Assembly (NCBI GenBank): GCA_028290595.1
Contig: JAQGJO010000140.1
Coordinates: forward strand, 1 to 7,079
Reading direction: 5' to 3'
DNA from: Hyphomicrobiales bacterium
Lineage (GTDB): Bacteria; Pseudomonadota; Alphaproteobacteria; Rhizobiales; Beijerinckiaceae
Length of the DNA: 7,079 bases
Numbering within the stretch: position 1 is the stretch's first letter; each line of letters starts with the position of its first letter. The notes beneath the pieces are model-generated. The model saw only the letters and a program-made list of their open reading frames with translations, ran no database searches and was not told the DNA's origin. The position numbers were made by a program, and so were the translations under genes. Shown piece by piece: positions 1 to 6,005 of this stretch.

Positions 1-3
1 GGC

Positions 4-24
4 TTTCCCTTATTTACAGGGAAA
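4..24. repeat. Short perfect inverted repeat (hairpin) at window edge
   Basis: Arms TTTCCCT (4-10) and AGGGAAA (18-24) pair perfectly over 7 bp around a 7-base AT-rich loop. The hairpin begins 5 bases past the stop of the minus-strand gene ending at 29, a position suitable for a terminator. No clear T-run follows on the minus strand within the 3 bases visible, so termination is not established. It could also be part of a dispersed palindromic element cut by the window edge. Confidence 0.45.
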
Positions 25-28
25 ATCG

Positions 29-337
29 CTACTTATGGTCGCCGTAGCGCTCCAATACCGCCTCGGCCACGAACATCTTGCGGCCTTGCCGCCCTGGGGT
101 CGTATTATGAGCCGCGCACCAGGCAGGAAAGGCAACCGGATCGAGCCGCACCCGCATCACCGGATGGCCATAGGCCTCGAGGCCCTTCTCCATTTCCTCG
201 GCAATCTTGAGCCATTCCTTCCACGTCCGCGGCAGCGTGTTGCCGTCGTCGAAGACTTTCAGCAGCGCCGAATAGTCGGCTTCGTCGATCCAATAGGCGC
301 CGACCGCGGGCAGGGGCTTTTCTTCGGATGGCGTCAT
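29..337 (-). CDS. Small conserved-looking hypothetical protein, 102 aa
   Basis: I do not assign a function. The 102-residue product is probably cytosolic: no signal peptide or membrane segment is visible. It is acidic in the N-terminal half, has an aromatic-rich core (YWIDEADY at 15-22, TWKEWLK at 38-44) and a conserved-looking stretch around RVRLDPVAFPAWC (62-74). From memory it resembles short uncharacterised proteins of Bradyrhizobium and relatives; this is unverified. Codon use and GC match the high-GC genes of the window, unlike the AT-rich neighbour at 485-1129. The ATG at 337 is the only in-frame start; its Shine-Dalgarno is weak (a GAG about 12 bases upstream). It is probably transcribed alone, since 147 bases separate it from the next gene. 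The overlapping plus-strand frame at 35-421 is treated as a shadow. Confidence 0.72.
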   Translation of the reverse strand: MTPSEEKPLPAVGAYWIDEADYSALLKVFDDGNTLPRTWKEWLKIAEEMEKGLEAYGHPVMRVRLDPVAFPAWCAAHNTTPGRQGRKMFVAEAVLERYGDHK

Positions 338-403
338 CGAATTTCATCTCAACGTGAAAGAGGGCGCTTTACGCCTGAGAATTGCGCTTGGGCCTTGCGT
401 CGC

Positions 404-418
404 GCGGGCTTATCCCGC
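404..418. repeat. Small GC hairpin in the 338-484 intergenic stretch
   Basis: GCGGG (404-408) and CCCGC (414-418) form a 5-bp stem with a CTTAT loop. It lies about 67-81 bases past the stop of the DUF2971 gene, read on the minus strand. No T-run follows on that strand, so it is a weak terminator candidate at best. The rest of 338-484 shows a TATAAT at 435-440 on the plus strand, but no matching -35 box and no plus-strand gene behind it. Confidence 0.25.
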
Positions 419-484
419 TGAAGCTTGGAAAGCATATAATCTACTGTCAGCGATAACGGTTGCGCATTGCGCGTCGTACACGAA

Positions 485-1129
485 TTAGTGTGCTCCTCGA
501 GCAGAGCTCTTCCACTTGTCATTTTCGAGAAGTGTTGTTTGATAGACTTTTATTTTATCGCATCCCGGAATGGCATGTATTGTTTGCCTGACTGCATTTG
601 CGAGGCTTTTTGGCATCCATGGGCTTAGTGTCACTCTTTCTATTGACGTTAAATCAATGTCAAATTCTTTTGCTTCGAATCTTTCCTTTGCATCTATGTA
701 AAGAATTCGAAACTCCTTTTCATCTTTGTACGGCTGTCGCTTCAAAAACGGCAAATCTTTAACAGCCGGGGAAAACGCATTAAGCTCTCTGATTAGTTTG
801 TATTTTACTGACTGAGCGATGATTCCAGCATTGCAACTAAGTTTGGCGACTAACTCTTCGCGACGAAATGTGATGCAAGCTCCGTCAGATCCATGTGTAA
901 ATACGCGCCAATGATGGTATGTTTCAGGAGCCTTAGCGAAACAGAGTGCCAAAACTGATTCTAATTTCTGACGTCTCTTAAATTGAGACATAAAAAATGC
1001 GTCATTTTTGTCATCCCATGTTGCAGGACTAAGCAGCGTTAGCTTTCGATTTTGTAAGATGTGCAGCAATGCCGGCACGTTCGTGTACCGACGAAGGCCT
1101 GACGCCTTTTTCTTTAGTGATTTTTTCAT
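485..1129 (-). CDS. DUF2971 family protein, 214 aa, on an AT-rich island
   Basis: The product looks like a DUF2971 protein (Pfam PF11185), a family without an established biochemical role. The usual blocks appear in order: an N-terminal YTNVPALLHILQNRKLTL segment (15-32) followed by a W/D-rich turn SPATWDDKNDAFF (34-46); a central block with WRVFTHGSDGACITF (74-88); a charged K-x-E-F-R motif in PYKDEKEFRIL (133-143); and a C-terminal block VTLSPWMPKSLANAV (166-180). No membrane segment or signal peptide is visible, and 214 residues is near the size I expect for the family. The gene is clearly richer in A/T than its neighbours (25/60 GC at 601-660) and uses AAA, TTA and AGA-type codons, suggesting horizontal transfer. 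The ATG at 1129 starts a very basic tail (MKKSLKKK); no convincing Shine-Dalgarno precedes it. It stands alone, downstream of the hydrolase gene on the same strand. Confidence 0.8.
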   Translation of the reverse strand: MKKSLKKKASGLRRYTNVPALLHILQNRKLTLLSPATWDDKNDAFFMSQFKRRQKLESVLALCFAKAPETYHHWRVFTHGSDGACITFRREELVAKLSCNAGIIAQSVKYKLIRELNAFSPAVKDLPFLKRQPYKDEKEFRILYIDAKERFEAKEFDIDLTSIERVTLSPWMPKSLANAVRQTIHAIPGCDKIKVYQTTLLENDKWKSSARGAH

Positions 1130-1196
1130 GGGTGCTTGGCTCTAATGTCCGGAGCAATCCGAAACTTGCGGCCGGCGCGTTGGCCGATTCAGCCGA

Positions 1197-1233
1197 AAGC
1201 GTAATCTGCCGGCCGCTCGGACAGATTACGCTT
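1197..1233. repeat. 12-bp perfect inverted repeat; possible terminator or REP-like element
   Basis: Arms AAGCGTAATCTG (1197-1208) and CAGATTACGCTT (1222-1233) are perfect complements. With A1221 bulged, CCG (1209-1211) can also pair with CGG (1218-1220), leaving a 6-base loop. It lies 26-62 bases past the stop of the hydrolase gene (minus strand). A T-rich run (CTTTTCTTTT) follows on the plus strand but not on the minus strand, so it does not look like a standard intrinsic terminator for the hydrolase. The GATTACGCTTCG core reminds me of palindromes dispersed in proteobacterial genomes, which would make it a REP-like unit; this rests on memory only. Confidence 0.6.
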
Positions 1234-1258
1234 CGTCTTTTCTTTTATAAACTAGCTG

Positions 1259-2071
1259 CTACTTCGCGAAGGCGGGAAATACAGGCAGTTTCTCGATGTC
1301 GCGCGCATCGTGCTGGATGATGATTGTCGCCTTGAGGTTCGACGCGATGGTTTTGAGGCGCTCGACCGAAGCGACCGTCTGCGCGCGATCGTAGTTGAAC
1401 GCCGGTACGCCGCTCGAATTGGCATTTTCGCGGAAGTGGATCGCGTCGCCACTCAGGATGACGGGACCCATGCCCGCCAGCTTCACAAGCAGGCTCGAAT
1501 GTCCCGGCGTGTGCCCAGGCGTGCGCAGCACGATCACGGTGCCGTCCTCGAACACATCCTTGTCCAGCGGGAGCGCTTCGACTTTGCTTTCGCCCTTGAT
1601 CCAGCTTTCGAAGGGTTTGAAGTTCACGCCAGCGCCTGGCTTCGGGCTGGAGATCGCTTCCCATTCCTTAGCGCCCATCAGCACTGTCGCTTTCGGAAAC
1701 GAGTCTACCTGGCCGGTGTGATCGGCGTGGTAATGGCTGATGCCGACATATTTAATCTGATCCGGCTTGACGCCGATCTTGGCCAGATAATCAACCAGGC
1801 TCACCTTCGGCGCGACGTTGGGCATCGTCATAGCGTGGCCGGTATCCCACAGCATGTAATCGTCGCCGTGCTTGATCAGATAGCAGCTGAAGACGAACTG
1901 GAGCTTCAGATCGCCATAGGCAAAGGTGTCGGAGAAGCGCTGGTTGACCGCGACGGGCGCCTGCGGTGTGCCGCAGTCGAAGCGCGCGAGCGAAACCTCC
2001 GGCGCCGCCTGGGCCGGCGCCGCGAGTGCAGCGATAACGCCGGCTGTAAGAATGGCGAGTGTTCGTTTCAT
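1259..2071 (-). CDS. Exported metallo-beta-lactamase-fold hydrolase, AHL-lactonase-like, 270 aa
   Basis: A metallo-beta-lactamase-fold enzyme of the group usually annotated as N-acyl homoserine lactonase family, expected to hydrolyse a lactone or similar ester in the periplasm. Residues 1-22 form a Sec signal peptide: basic MKR, hydrophobic core, and an AQA-like cleavage site near 22-23. All metal ligands of a dinuclear zinc centre are visible: HYHADH (H113, H115, D117, H118), H187 in TPGHTPGH, D209 in SGDA and H254 in QHD. DTGH (76-79) is the usual N-terminal motif. In Bacillus AiiA, as I recall it, a tyrosine sits three residues after the bridging aspartate; here that position is H212, so the true substrate may not be an acyl homoserine lactone. 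ATG 2071 is preferred over the in-frame ATG at 2161 because AGGGGA lies 7 bases before it and the signal peptide starts there. It is divergent from the RidA-like gene. Confidence 0.88.
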   Translation of the reverse strand: MKRTLAILTAGVIAALAAPAQAAPEVSLARFDCGTPQAPVAVNQRFSDTFAYGDLKLQFVFSCYLIKHGDDYMLWDTGHAMTMPNVAPKVSLVDYLAKIGVKPDQIKYVGISHYHADHTGQVDSFPKATVLMGAKEWEAISSPKPGAGVNFKPFESWIKGESKVEALPLDKDVFEDGTVIVLRTPGHTPGHSSLLVKLAGMGPVILSGDAIHFRENANSSGVPAFNYDRAQTVASVERLKTIASNLKATIIIQHDARDIEKLPVFPAFAK

Positions 2072-2078
2072 TGTTTCG

Positions 2079-2084
2079 TCCCCT
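2079..2084 (-). promoter_or_regulatory. Shine-Dalgarno fixing the hydrolase start
   Basis: Read on the minus strand this is AGGGGA, 7 bases before the ATG at 2071. It supports the 270-residue reading, which begins directly with the signal peptide, over a reading extended by 30 residues from 2161. Confidence 0.7.
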
Positions 2085-2275
2085 GAGTTTATTAGGCCGC
2101 GGCCTTTTTGGCCGGCGGGGTTCGCAGCATCGGCGGCAAACCCATCGATCGGTGCCTGCAAGAATACACACTTATGAGTGGTGGGGGAATGCTTGTTGCG
2201 GTTCGGTCGCGCGCCTTCGCGTTAGTTGCGAAGCGTGCCGTTTGGCTATCTAGTAATATCGAATTTTTAGCATCT

Positions 2276-2280
2276 GAGGA
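2276..2280 (+). promoter_or_regulatory. Shine-Dalgarno fixing the RidA-like start
   Basis: GAGGA lies 7 bases before ATG 2288. It favours that start over the earlier in-frame ATGs at 2108, 2174 and 2192, which lie in the intergenic part. GTG at 2285 is a less likely alternative, 4 bases from the same site. Confidence 0.6.
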
Positions 2281-2287
2281 CATCGTG

Positions 2288-3619
2288 ATGGCGGACGCGG
2301 ATACAAATTCACGACGGCCCGCCAGCAAGACCTCGACCGCCGCGACCGAGGCGATCCTTCCCGTCGGCATTCCCAATACACCTTATCAGTGGGCGCGCGG
2401 CGTGAAAGCCGGACGCTGGCTTTTCGCGACGGGACAGTGCGGCACCGACTACGTCAACGCGATGGCGCCGGACGTTCTGCAATCGAGCCATCCTTTCGAC
2501 GGCCCCTCGCAGTCGCATCGCGAAGCCGGGCGTATTTTTCAGAATGTCGCCGAGGTTCTTGCCGCGGGTGGATCGAGCCCAAGCGATGTCGTTCGCGTCG
2601 ACCAATTCTATACGTCGCCCGATGTGGTTGACGGCTATCACCAGACGAGGCGGGAGTTCTTCAAGGGCCAGATTCCGCCGTCAACTTCGAATTTACATCG
2701 GCATTTTGCGCGCACCGACCAGACAATGGAAGTGCAGGTCATGGCGGCCGTCCCGGGCCCTGATTTTCAGGTTCAGCACGGCAAAGCCGGCGCCTACAGA
2801 ATACACGCCAGTTCAGGCTACAGCCCGTCGCTGAGTGCCTGCGATTTTCGCTTTATTCCCGGTCAGACCGCCGAAGCGCTGAAGGAAGAAGATGCGCCGG
2901 TCGATCCGGAAGCAAAGCGTGCCCACGGATTGTGGAAGGGCACGCCCATCATGCTCGAAACCGATTTTATCATTAAGCGAAAGCTCAAGCCGAGCCTGGA
3001 GGCTGCGGGCGCGAGCCTCGACACGGTCGTCAAGGCGCAAGTCTATTTGCGCGATCAGGCGGACATCCCGGGCTTTCGCCAGGTGTGGGCGCAGCATTTC
3101 CCGGTTCAACCAGCGACGACAATCATCGCGACGGAGACGCCCGCCTTCATCATGGCGGAGCTTCGCATCGAAATTAATACCATCGCTCTGACAAAGGACG
3201 GCACGACTGCCAAAGAAGTCGTTGCGCCAGTTGCGCCGCTGTTCGACGGCGGCACCACCGCGGTGCGCGCCGGCGATCTCTTGTTCATCTCCGGCCTGAT
3301 GGCAATGCGTGACGGCGCGCTCATTCCGGAAGCGCGAGTGGACGAGGGCCAACCTTTCTTTGCTTCGCCCGTCAAAAGCGAGCTGCGGGAAATTCTTGCT
3401 CAGGCCGATGCGATCTGCCGCGCCGCGGGCACGAGCCTGCACAACGCCGTGCGCATCCAGCAATTCCATTCCGACCTCGCCGATCTTCCGGCGACACTGG
3501 AAGTGTGGTCGGAAGCGATGGATGGACTGCCGCTTCCGCTCTCCGCCGTTGAAGTTCCGTGGCAGGCGGTGCCGGGGGCGCGGTTGCTGGTCGATCTCTG
3601 GGTGTACATTCCAAACTGA
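2288..3619 (+). CDS. Triple-domain RidA/YjgF-like protein, 443 aa
   Basis: The protein appears to consist of three tandem RidA (YjgF/YER057c/UK114) domains, where the family norm is about 130 residues and one domain. Domain 1 is about 31-158 (GRWLFATGQ 42-50; NVAEVLAAGGSSPSDVVRVD 86-105; VQVMAAVPG 149-157). Domain 2 is about 172-301, with a longer N-terminal half (LEAAGASLDTVVKAQVYLRD 237-256; ELRIEINTIAL 291-301). Domain 3 is about 320-443 (AGDLLFISGL 328-337; CRAAGTSLHNAVRIQQF 377-393; ARLLVDLWVYIP 431-442). RidA hydrolyses reactive imines from PLP enzymes using an arginine (R105 in E. coli, as I recall). The aligned positions here are T133, T277 and L418, so classic imine deaminase activity is doubtful; other Rid subfamilies also lack it. 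No signal peptide is visible, so it is probably cytosolic. It is the first gene of a probable operon, 91 bases before the Bug gene. Confidence 0.85.
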   Translation: MADADTNSRRPASKTSTAATEAILPVGIPNTPYQWARGVKAGRWLFATGQCGTDYVNAMAPDVLQSSHPFDGPSQSHREAGRIFQNVAEVLAAGGSSPSDVVRVDQFYTSPDVVDGYHQTRREFFKGQIPPSTSNLHRHFARTDQTMEVQVMAAVPGPDFQVQHGKAGAYRIHASSGYSPSLSACDFRFIPGQTAEALKEEDAPVDPEAKRAHGLWKGTPIMLETDFIIKRKLKPSLEAAGASLDTVVKAQVYLRDQADIPGFRQVWAQHFPVQPATTIIATETPAFIMAELRIEINTIALTKDGTTAKEVVAPVAPLFDGGTTAVRAGDLLFISGLMAMRDGALIPEARVDEGQPFFASPVKSELREILAQADAICRAAGTSLHNAVRIQQFHSDLADLPATLEVWSEAMDGLPLPLSAVEVPWQAVPGARLLVDLWVYIPN

Positions 3620-3710
3620 GATGCGTGGCTGCCCATCGTCTCGCGTGTAACGGCTGGTCCGTATCTTGCTTCAATACTGCCGACATACCGATGCGGTTGA
3701 AGGAGTTGAT
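3620..3710 (+). other. Spacer between RidA-like and Bug genes
   Basis: This 91-base gap has no strong hairpin with a T-run and no convincing -35/-10 pair, which fits read-through from the RidA-like gene. A small ACCG-ATG-CGGT palindrome (3687-3697) sits just before the Bug Shine-Dalgarno AGGAG (3701-3705); its meaning is unknown. Confidence 0.4.
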
Positions 3711-4697
3711 ATGGCTTTGAGACAAGTTCTGGCGCTGCAGATTCTGGCAGTAACTGTCGCCGGCTTGATGCTGCTGGCCTCGATCCCGGCCGCTTTGGCG
3801 CAGCAATGGCCAAGCAGGACGGTGAAAGTCGTGGTGCCTTACGGCGTCGGCGGCGTGACCGATACCATGGCGCGGCTCACGGCCGATCGCCTTGGCAAGA
3901 TTTTCAATCAGACCTTCATCATCGAAAACAAGCCGGGCGCTGGTGGCGCGCTGGGTGTTTCGTATGCCATGAATGCAGCGCAAGATGGCTACACCATTCT
4001 GTTCATCGGCAGCACGATGTTCACCGTTCTGCCGCTCGCGCATGACGTGAACTATGTACCGTTGAAGGACCTCGTGCCGGTCAGCATCACCGGTACCAAC
4101 GGCATGGTGATGGTGGTCGACAAGAGCGCGCCTTTTTCGACGCTCCGCGAGTTCATCGATTACGCCAAGGCCAATCCCGGCAAGCTGACCTATGCGAGCG
4201 GCGGCGCTGCAACCAACAATCATCTCGATACGGCCTATCTCGCCGGGCGCGAGAAAATCGACATGGTCCATGTGCCGTTCACCGGCGGCCAGGCGGCACT
4301 GACCGCGGTGCTGTCGAAAACGGTGGACATGCATTTCGGCAATTCGTCCGATCTCGTCGAGCCGGTCAAAGCCGGTACCGTCAAGGCGCTCGCCGTTTCG
4401 ACGCGCGAGCGCATGCCGCAACTGCCGAACGTGCCGACAGTCGCGGAAACGGTTCCGGGTTTCGAATACGTCGCCTGGAACGGCTACGCCGTCACCGGTG
4501 GCGTTCCAAAGGACGTCATCGATCGCCTTGCGGGAGCCTTGCAGACCATCGCCAAGGATCCGGACGTCATCAAGATATTCTCAAGTCTCGGCATTGAATC
4601 GGTCGGCAGTTCGCCGGAGGAGGCCGTCGCGAGCCTGCGCAAGGATATGCCGATCTATTCGGAAATGGTCGACATGGCCGGTGTGCGGAAAAAGTAA
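3711..4697 (+). CDS. Bug/TctC-family periplasmic substrate-binding protein, 328 aa
   Basis: This is a solute receptor of the tripartite tricarboxylate transporter (TTT) type, also called Bug. Such proteins bind small carboxylates or related compounds in the periplasm and either feed a TctA/TctB permease or act in sensing. Residues 1-30 form a signal peptide with cleavage likely after ALA (28-30), giving a mature protein starting QQWPSR. Family motifs are clear: VPYGVGGVTDTMAR (42-55), ENKPGAGG (72-79), VPFTGGQAAL (188-197) and PNVPTVAETVPGFEY (239-253). The length is normal. ATG 3711 is chosen because AGGAG lies 5 bases upstream and the signal peptide begins there; the in-frame ATG at 3666 adds 15 non-signal residues. 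No tctA or tctB is nearby, so it is an orphan receptor in this window, and the ligand cannot be told from sequence. It is followed after 46 bases by the MFS gene. Confidence 0.93.
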   Translation: MALRQVLALQILAVTVAGLMLLASIPAALAQQWPSRTVKVVVPYGVGGVTDTMARLTADRLGKIFNQTFIIENKPGAGGALGVSYAMNAAQDGYTILFIGSTMFTVLPLAHDVNYVPLKDLVPVSITGTNGMVMVVDKSAPFSTLREFIDYAKANPGKLTYASGGAATNNHLDTAYLAGREKIDMVHVPFTGGQAALTAVLSKTVDMHFGNSSDLVEPVKAGTVKALAVSTRERMPQLPNVPTVAETVPGFEYVAWNGYAVTGGVPKDVIDRLAGALQTIAKDPDVIKIFSSLGIESVGSSPEEAVASLRKDMPIYSEMVDMAGVRKK

Positions 4698-4733
4698 CGC
4701 ACTTCACTTGTGCCGCTGCGGGTTGCTGGCATA

Positions 4734-4738
4734 GGGAG
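4734..4738 (+). promoter_or_regulatory. Shine-Dalgarno fixing the MFS start
   Basis: GGGAG lies 5 bases before ATG 4744. It overlaps the in-frame GTG at 4738, which is therefore an unlikely start. Confidence 0.6.
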
Positions 4739-4743
4739 TGCCT

Positions 4744-5973
4744 ATGTCCGACACGTCAGTGCCCGAAAAGCAGACTCCCACAGACGCCGCTCATCGCCAC
4801 GCTTTTGTCAGCTTCATCGCGGCCGACACGCTGTTTAGTTGCGCCGAAGACATCATCGTCGTTGCCGTTGGCTGGCTCATTTACATCAAAACGCGCAGCA
4901 CGTTTGCCGTCGGCATGGTCGGCCTTGCCGGCTTCGCACCGTCGGTGCTGCTGTCGCTCTTCACCGGCCTTGCCACGGACCGTTTCGACCGGCGGCTCGT
5001 GCTTGCAGTGTGCGGCGGCGGCTTGACCGCTGGCGCGGTGATGCTGTGCCTCGTCGCCGAGTTGGACGTGATCTGGCCGGTCTATGCCATCGTGTTCTTC
5101 ATCGGGATTGCCAAAGCCTTTCTGGGACCCGTGAGCAAAGCGCTGGTGCCGAATCTCGTCAGGCCCGGTGAACTCACCAGAGGATTGGCGCTGGCCAACT
5201 CTTTCGGCGGCACGGCCCGGCTGATGGCGCCTGCGCTCGGCGGCATCTTATATCTTGCCGGACCGGTGGCGCCGTTTCTTGCGGCTGTCGCCGCCGCTGC
5301 CGGCGGCGTTGCGTGCTGCATCGGTATCGGCAAGCGGCCGCCCGAAAATGCGATGTCGAACATGAACTGGTCGACGCTGGTGGCCGGTTTTGTCTTCATC
5401 TGGTCGGCGCCGGTCGTTATGGCGGCGATGGCGCTCGATCTCGCCGCCGTGCTGCTCGGCGGCGCCACGGCGCTCATGCCGTATTTCGCGCAGGAGATAT
5501 TTCACGCCGGTCCATGGGCGCTCGGCATCATGCGAACCGCGCCGGCGATCGGCGGTCTGCTCGTATCTTTTGTGCTGGCGTATTGGCCGTTGCGGCGTTG
5601 GGCCGGCCCCACACTGCTCATTGTCGTGGCGGTCTACGGTCTGGCAACCATCGGCTTCGGCCTCTCGACCAACCTCTTTGTCGCGCTCGGCTTCCTCGCC
5701 ATTCTTGGTGGGTCGGATTCGGTGAGCATGTTGGTCCGGCAATCGCTGGTGCAGACGAACACGCCCGACGCGATGCGCGGCCGCGTCAGCGCCGTCCACA
5801 CGTTGATTGCCGGGGCGTCCGGCGAGCTTGGCGAATTCGAATCCGGACTGTTGTCCGTGGCCATCGGCGTCGTGCCCTGTATCGTGGTCGGCGGTGTTGC
5901 CGCGGTGATTGCCGCCGCTTTGTTTGCGATTCTGGTACCGCAGTTGCGGCGCACGGATCGGGTAGAGAATTAG
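4744..5973 (+). CDS. MFS transporter, EntS/MFS_3-like, 409 aa
   Basis: An inner-membrane major facilitator protein. It fits the MFS_3 (EntS-like exporter) branch rather than sugar porters: a cytoplasmic N-terminal tail of about 20 residues is followed by roughly 12 hydrophobic segments, for example 29-48, 54-75, 87-105, 109-127, 162-194, 211-245, 257-280, 288-306, 309-324 and 370-398. The loop after helix 2 carries motif A (G75, D79, R80, R83, R84 in GLATDRFDRR). The two pseudo-symmetric loops typical of this branch are present: LVPNLVRPGELTRGLALANS (134-153) and QTNTPDAMRGRVSAVHTL (337-354). Members often export siderophores, drugs or other small metabolites, but the substrate here is unknown. 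The start is ATG 4744. It probably shares a transcript with the Bug gene 46 bases upstream. Its stop lies 32 bases from the stop of the convergent membrane-protein gene, with no clear terminator between. Confidence 0.9.
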   Translation: MSDTSVPEKQTPTDAAHRHAFVSFIAADTLFSCAEDIIVVAVGWLIYIKTRSTFAVGMVGLAGFAPSVLLSLFTGLATDRFDRRLVLAVCGGGLTAGAVMLCLVAELDVIWPVYAIVFFIGIAKAFLGPVSKALVPNLVRPGELTRGLALANSFGGTARLMAPALGGILYLAGPVAPFLAAVAAAAGGVACCIGIGKRPPENAMSNMNWSTLVAGFVFIWSAPVVMAAMALDLAAVLLGGATALMPYFAQEIFHAGPWALGIMRTAPAIGGLLVSFVLAYWPLRRWAGPTLLIVVAVYGLATIGFGLSTNLFVALGFLAILGGSDSVSMLVRQSLVQTNTPDAMRGRVSAVHTLIAGASGELGEFESGLLSVAIGVVPCIVVGGVAAVIAAALFAILVPQLRRTDRVEN

Positions 5974-6005
5974 TCGCTTTGCAATAGGTCGGCGCGCATG
6001 GGATC

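Larger units (their letters stand above)
2072..2287. promoter_or_regulatory. Divergent intergenic region between hydrolase and RidA-like genes
   Basis: These 216 bases separate two genes transcribed away from each other and should hold both promoters. For the plus strand, TTGCGA (2226-2231), a 17-base spacer and TCTAGT (2249-2254) form a moderate sigma-70-type candidate; TAATAT (2254-2259) is an alternative -10. An inverted repeat, CTTCGC (2215-2220) and GCGAAG (2228-2233) with a 7-base spacer, overlaps that -35 box as an operator might. A GGCCGCGGCC palindrome lies at 2095-2104, followed by TTTTT, in the hydrolase leader. For the minus strand I see a TATTCT but no convincing -35. No regulator gene is present in the window. 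Confidence 0.4.

Noticed and set aside
35..421. Plus-strand 128-residue open frame opposite the 29-337 gene
   Set aside because: It is arginine/histidine-rich in the manner of antisense shadows in GC-rich DNA, has no Shine-Dalgarno, and overlaps a better-looking minus-strand protein.
435..440. TATAAT on the plus strand as a promoter
   Set aside because: No -35 box at 16-18 bases, and no plus-strand gene follows within 1.8 kb.
1310..2086. Plus-strand 258-residue open frame opposite the hydrolase gene
   Set aside because: The minus strand has a signal peptide and every zinc ligand of a known fold; this frame is its arginine-rich antisense shadow.
2092..2376. Minus-strand 94-residue frame ending PAKKAAA across the divergent promoter region
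   Set aside because: The end looks like a natural Ala/Lys tail, but the frame overlaps the RidA-like start and both promoters, shows no domain and has no good start signal.
3372..4421. Minus-strand 349-residue open frame opposite the RidA-like and Bug genes
   Set aside because: Its composition is His/Arg-rich and it spans two well-recognised plus-strand genes and their spacer, so it is an antisense artefact.
5974..6005. Shared terminator between the convergent MFS and membrane-protein genes
   Set aside because: The 32-base gap contains no convincing stem or T-run on either strand.
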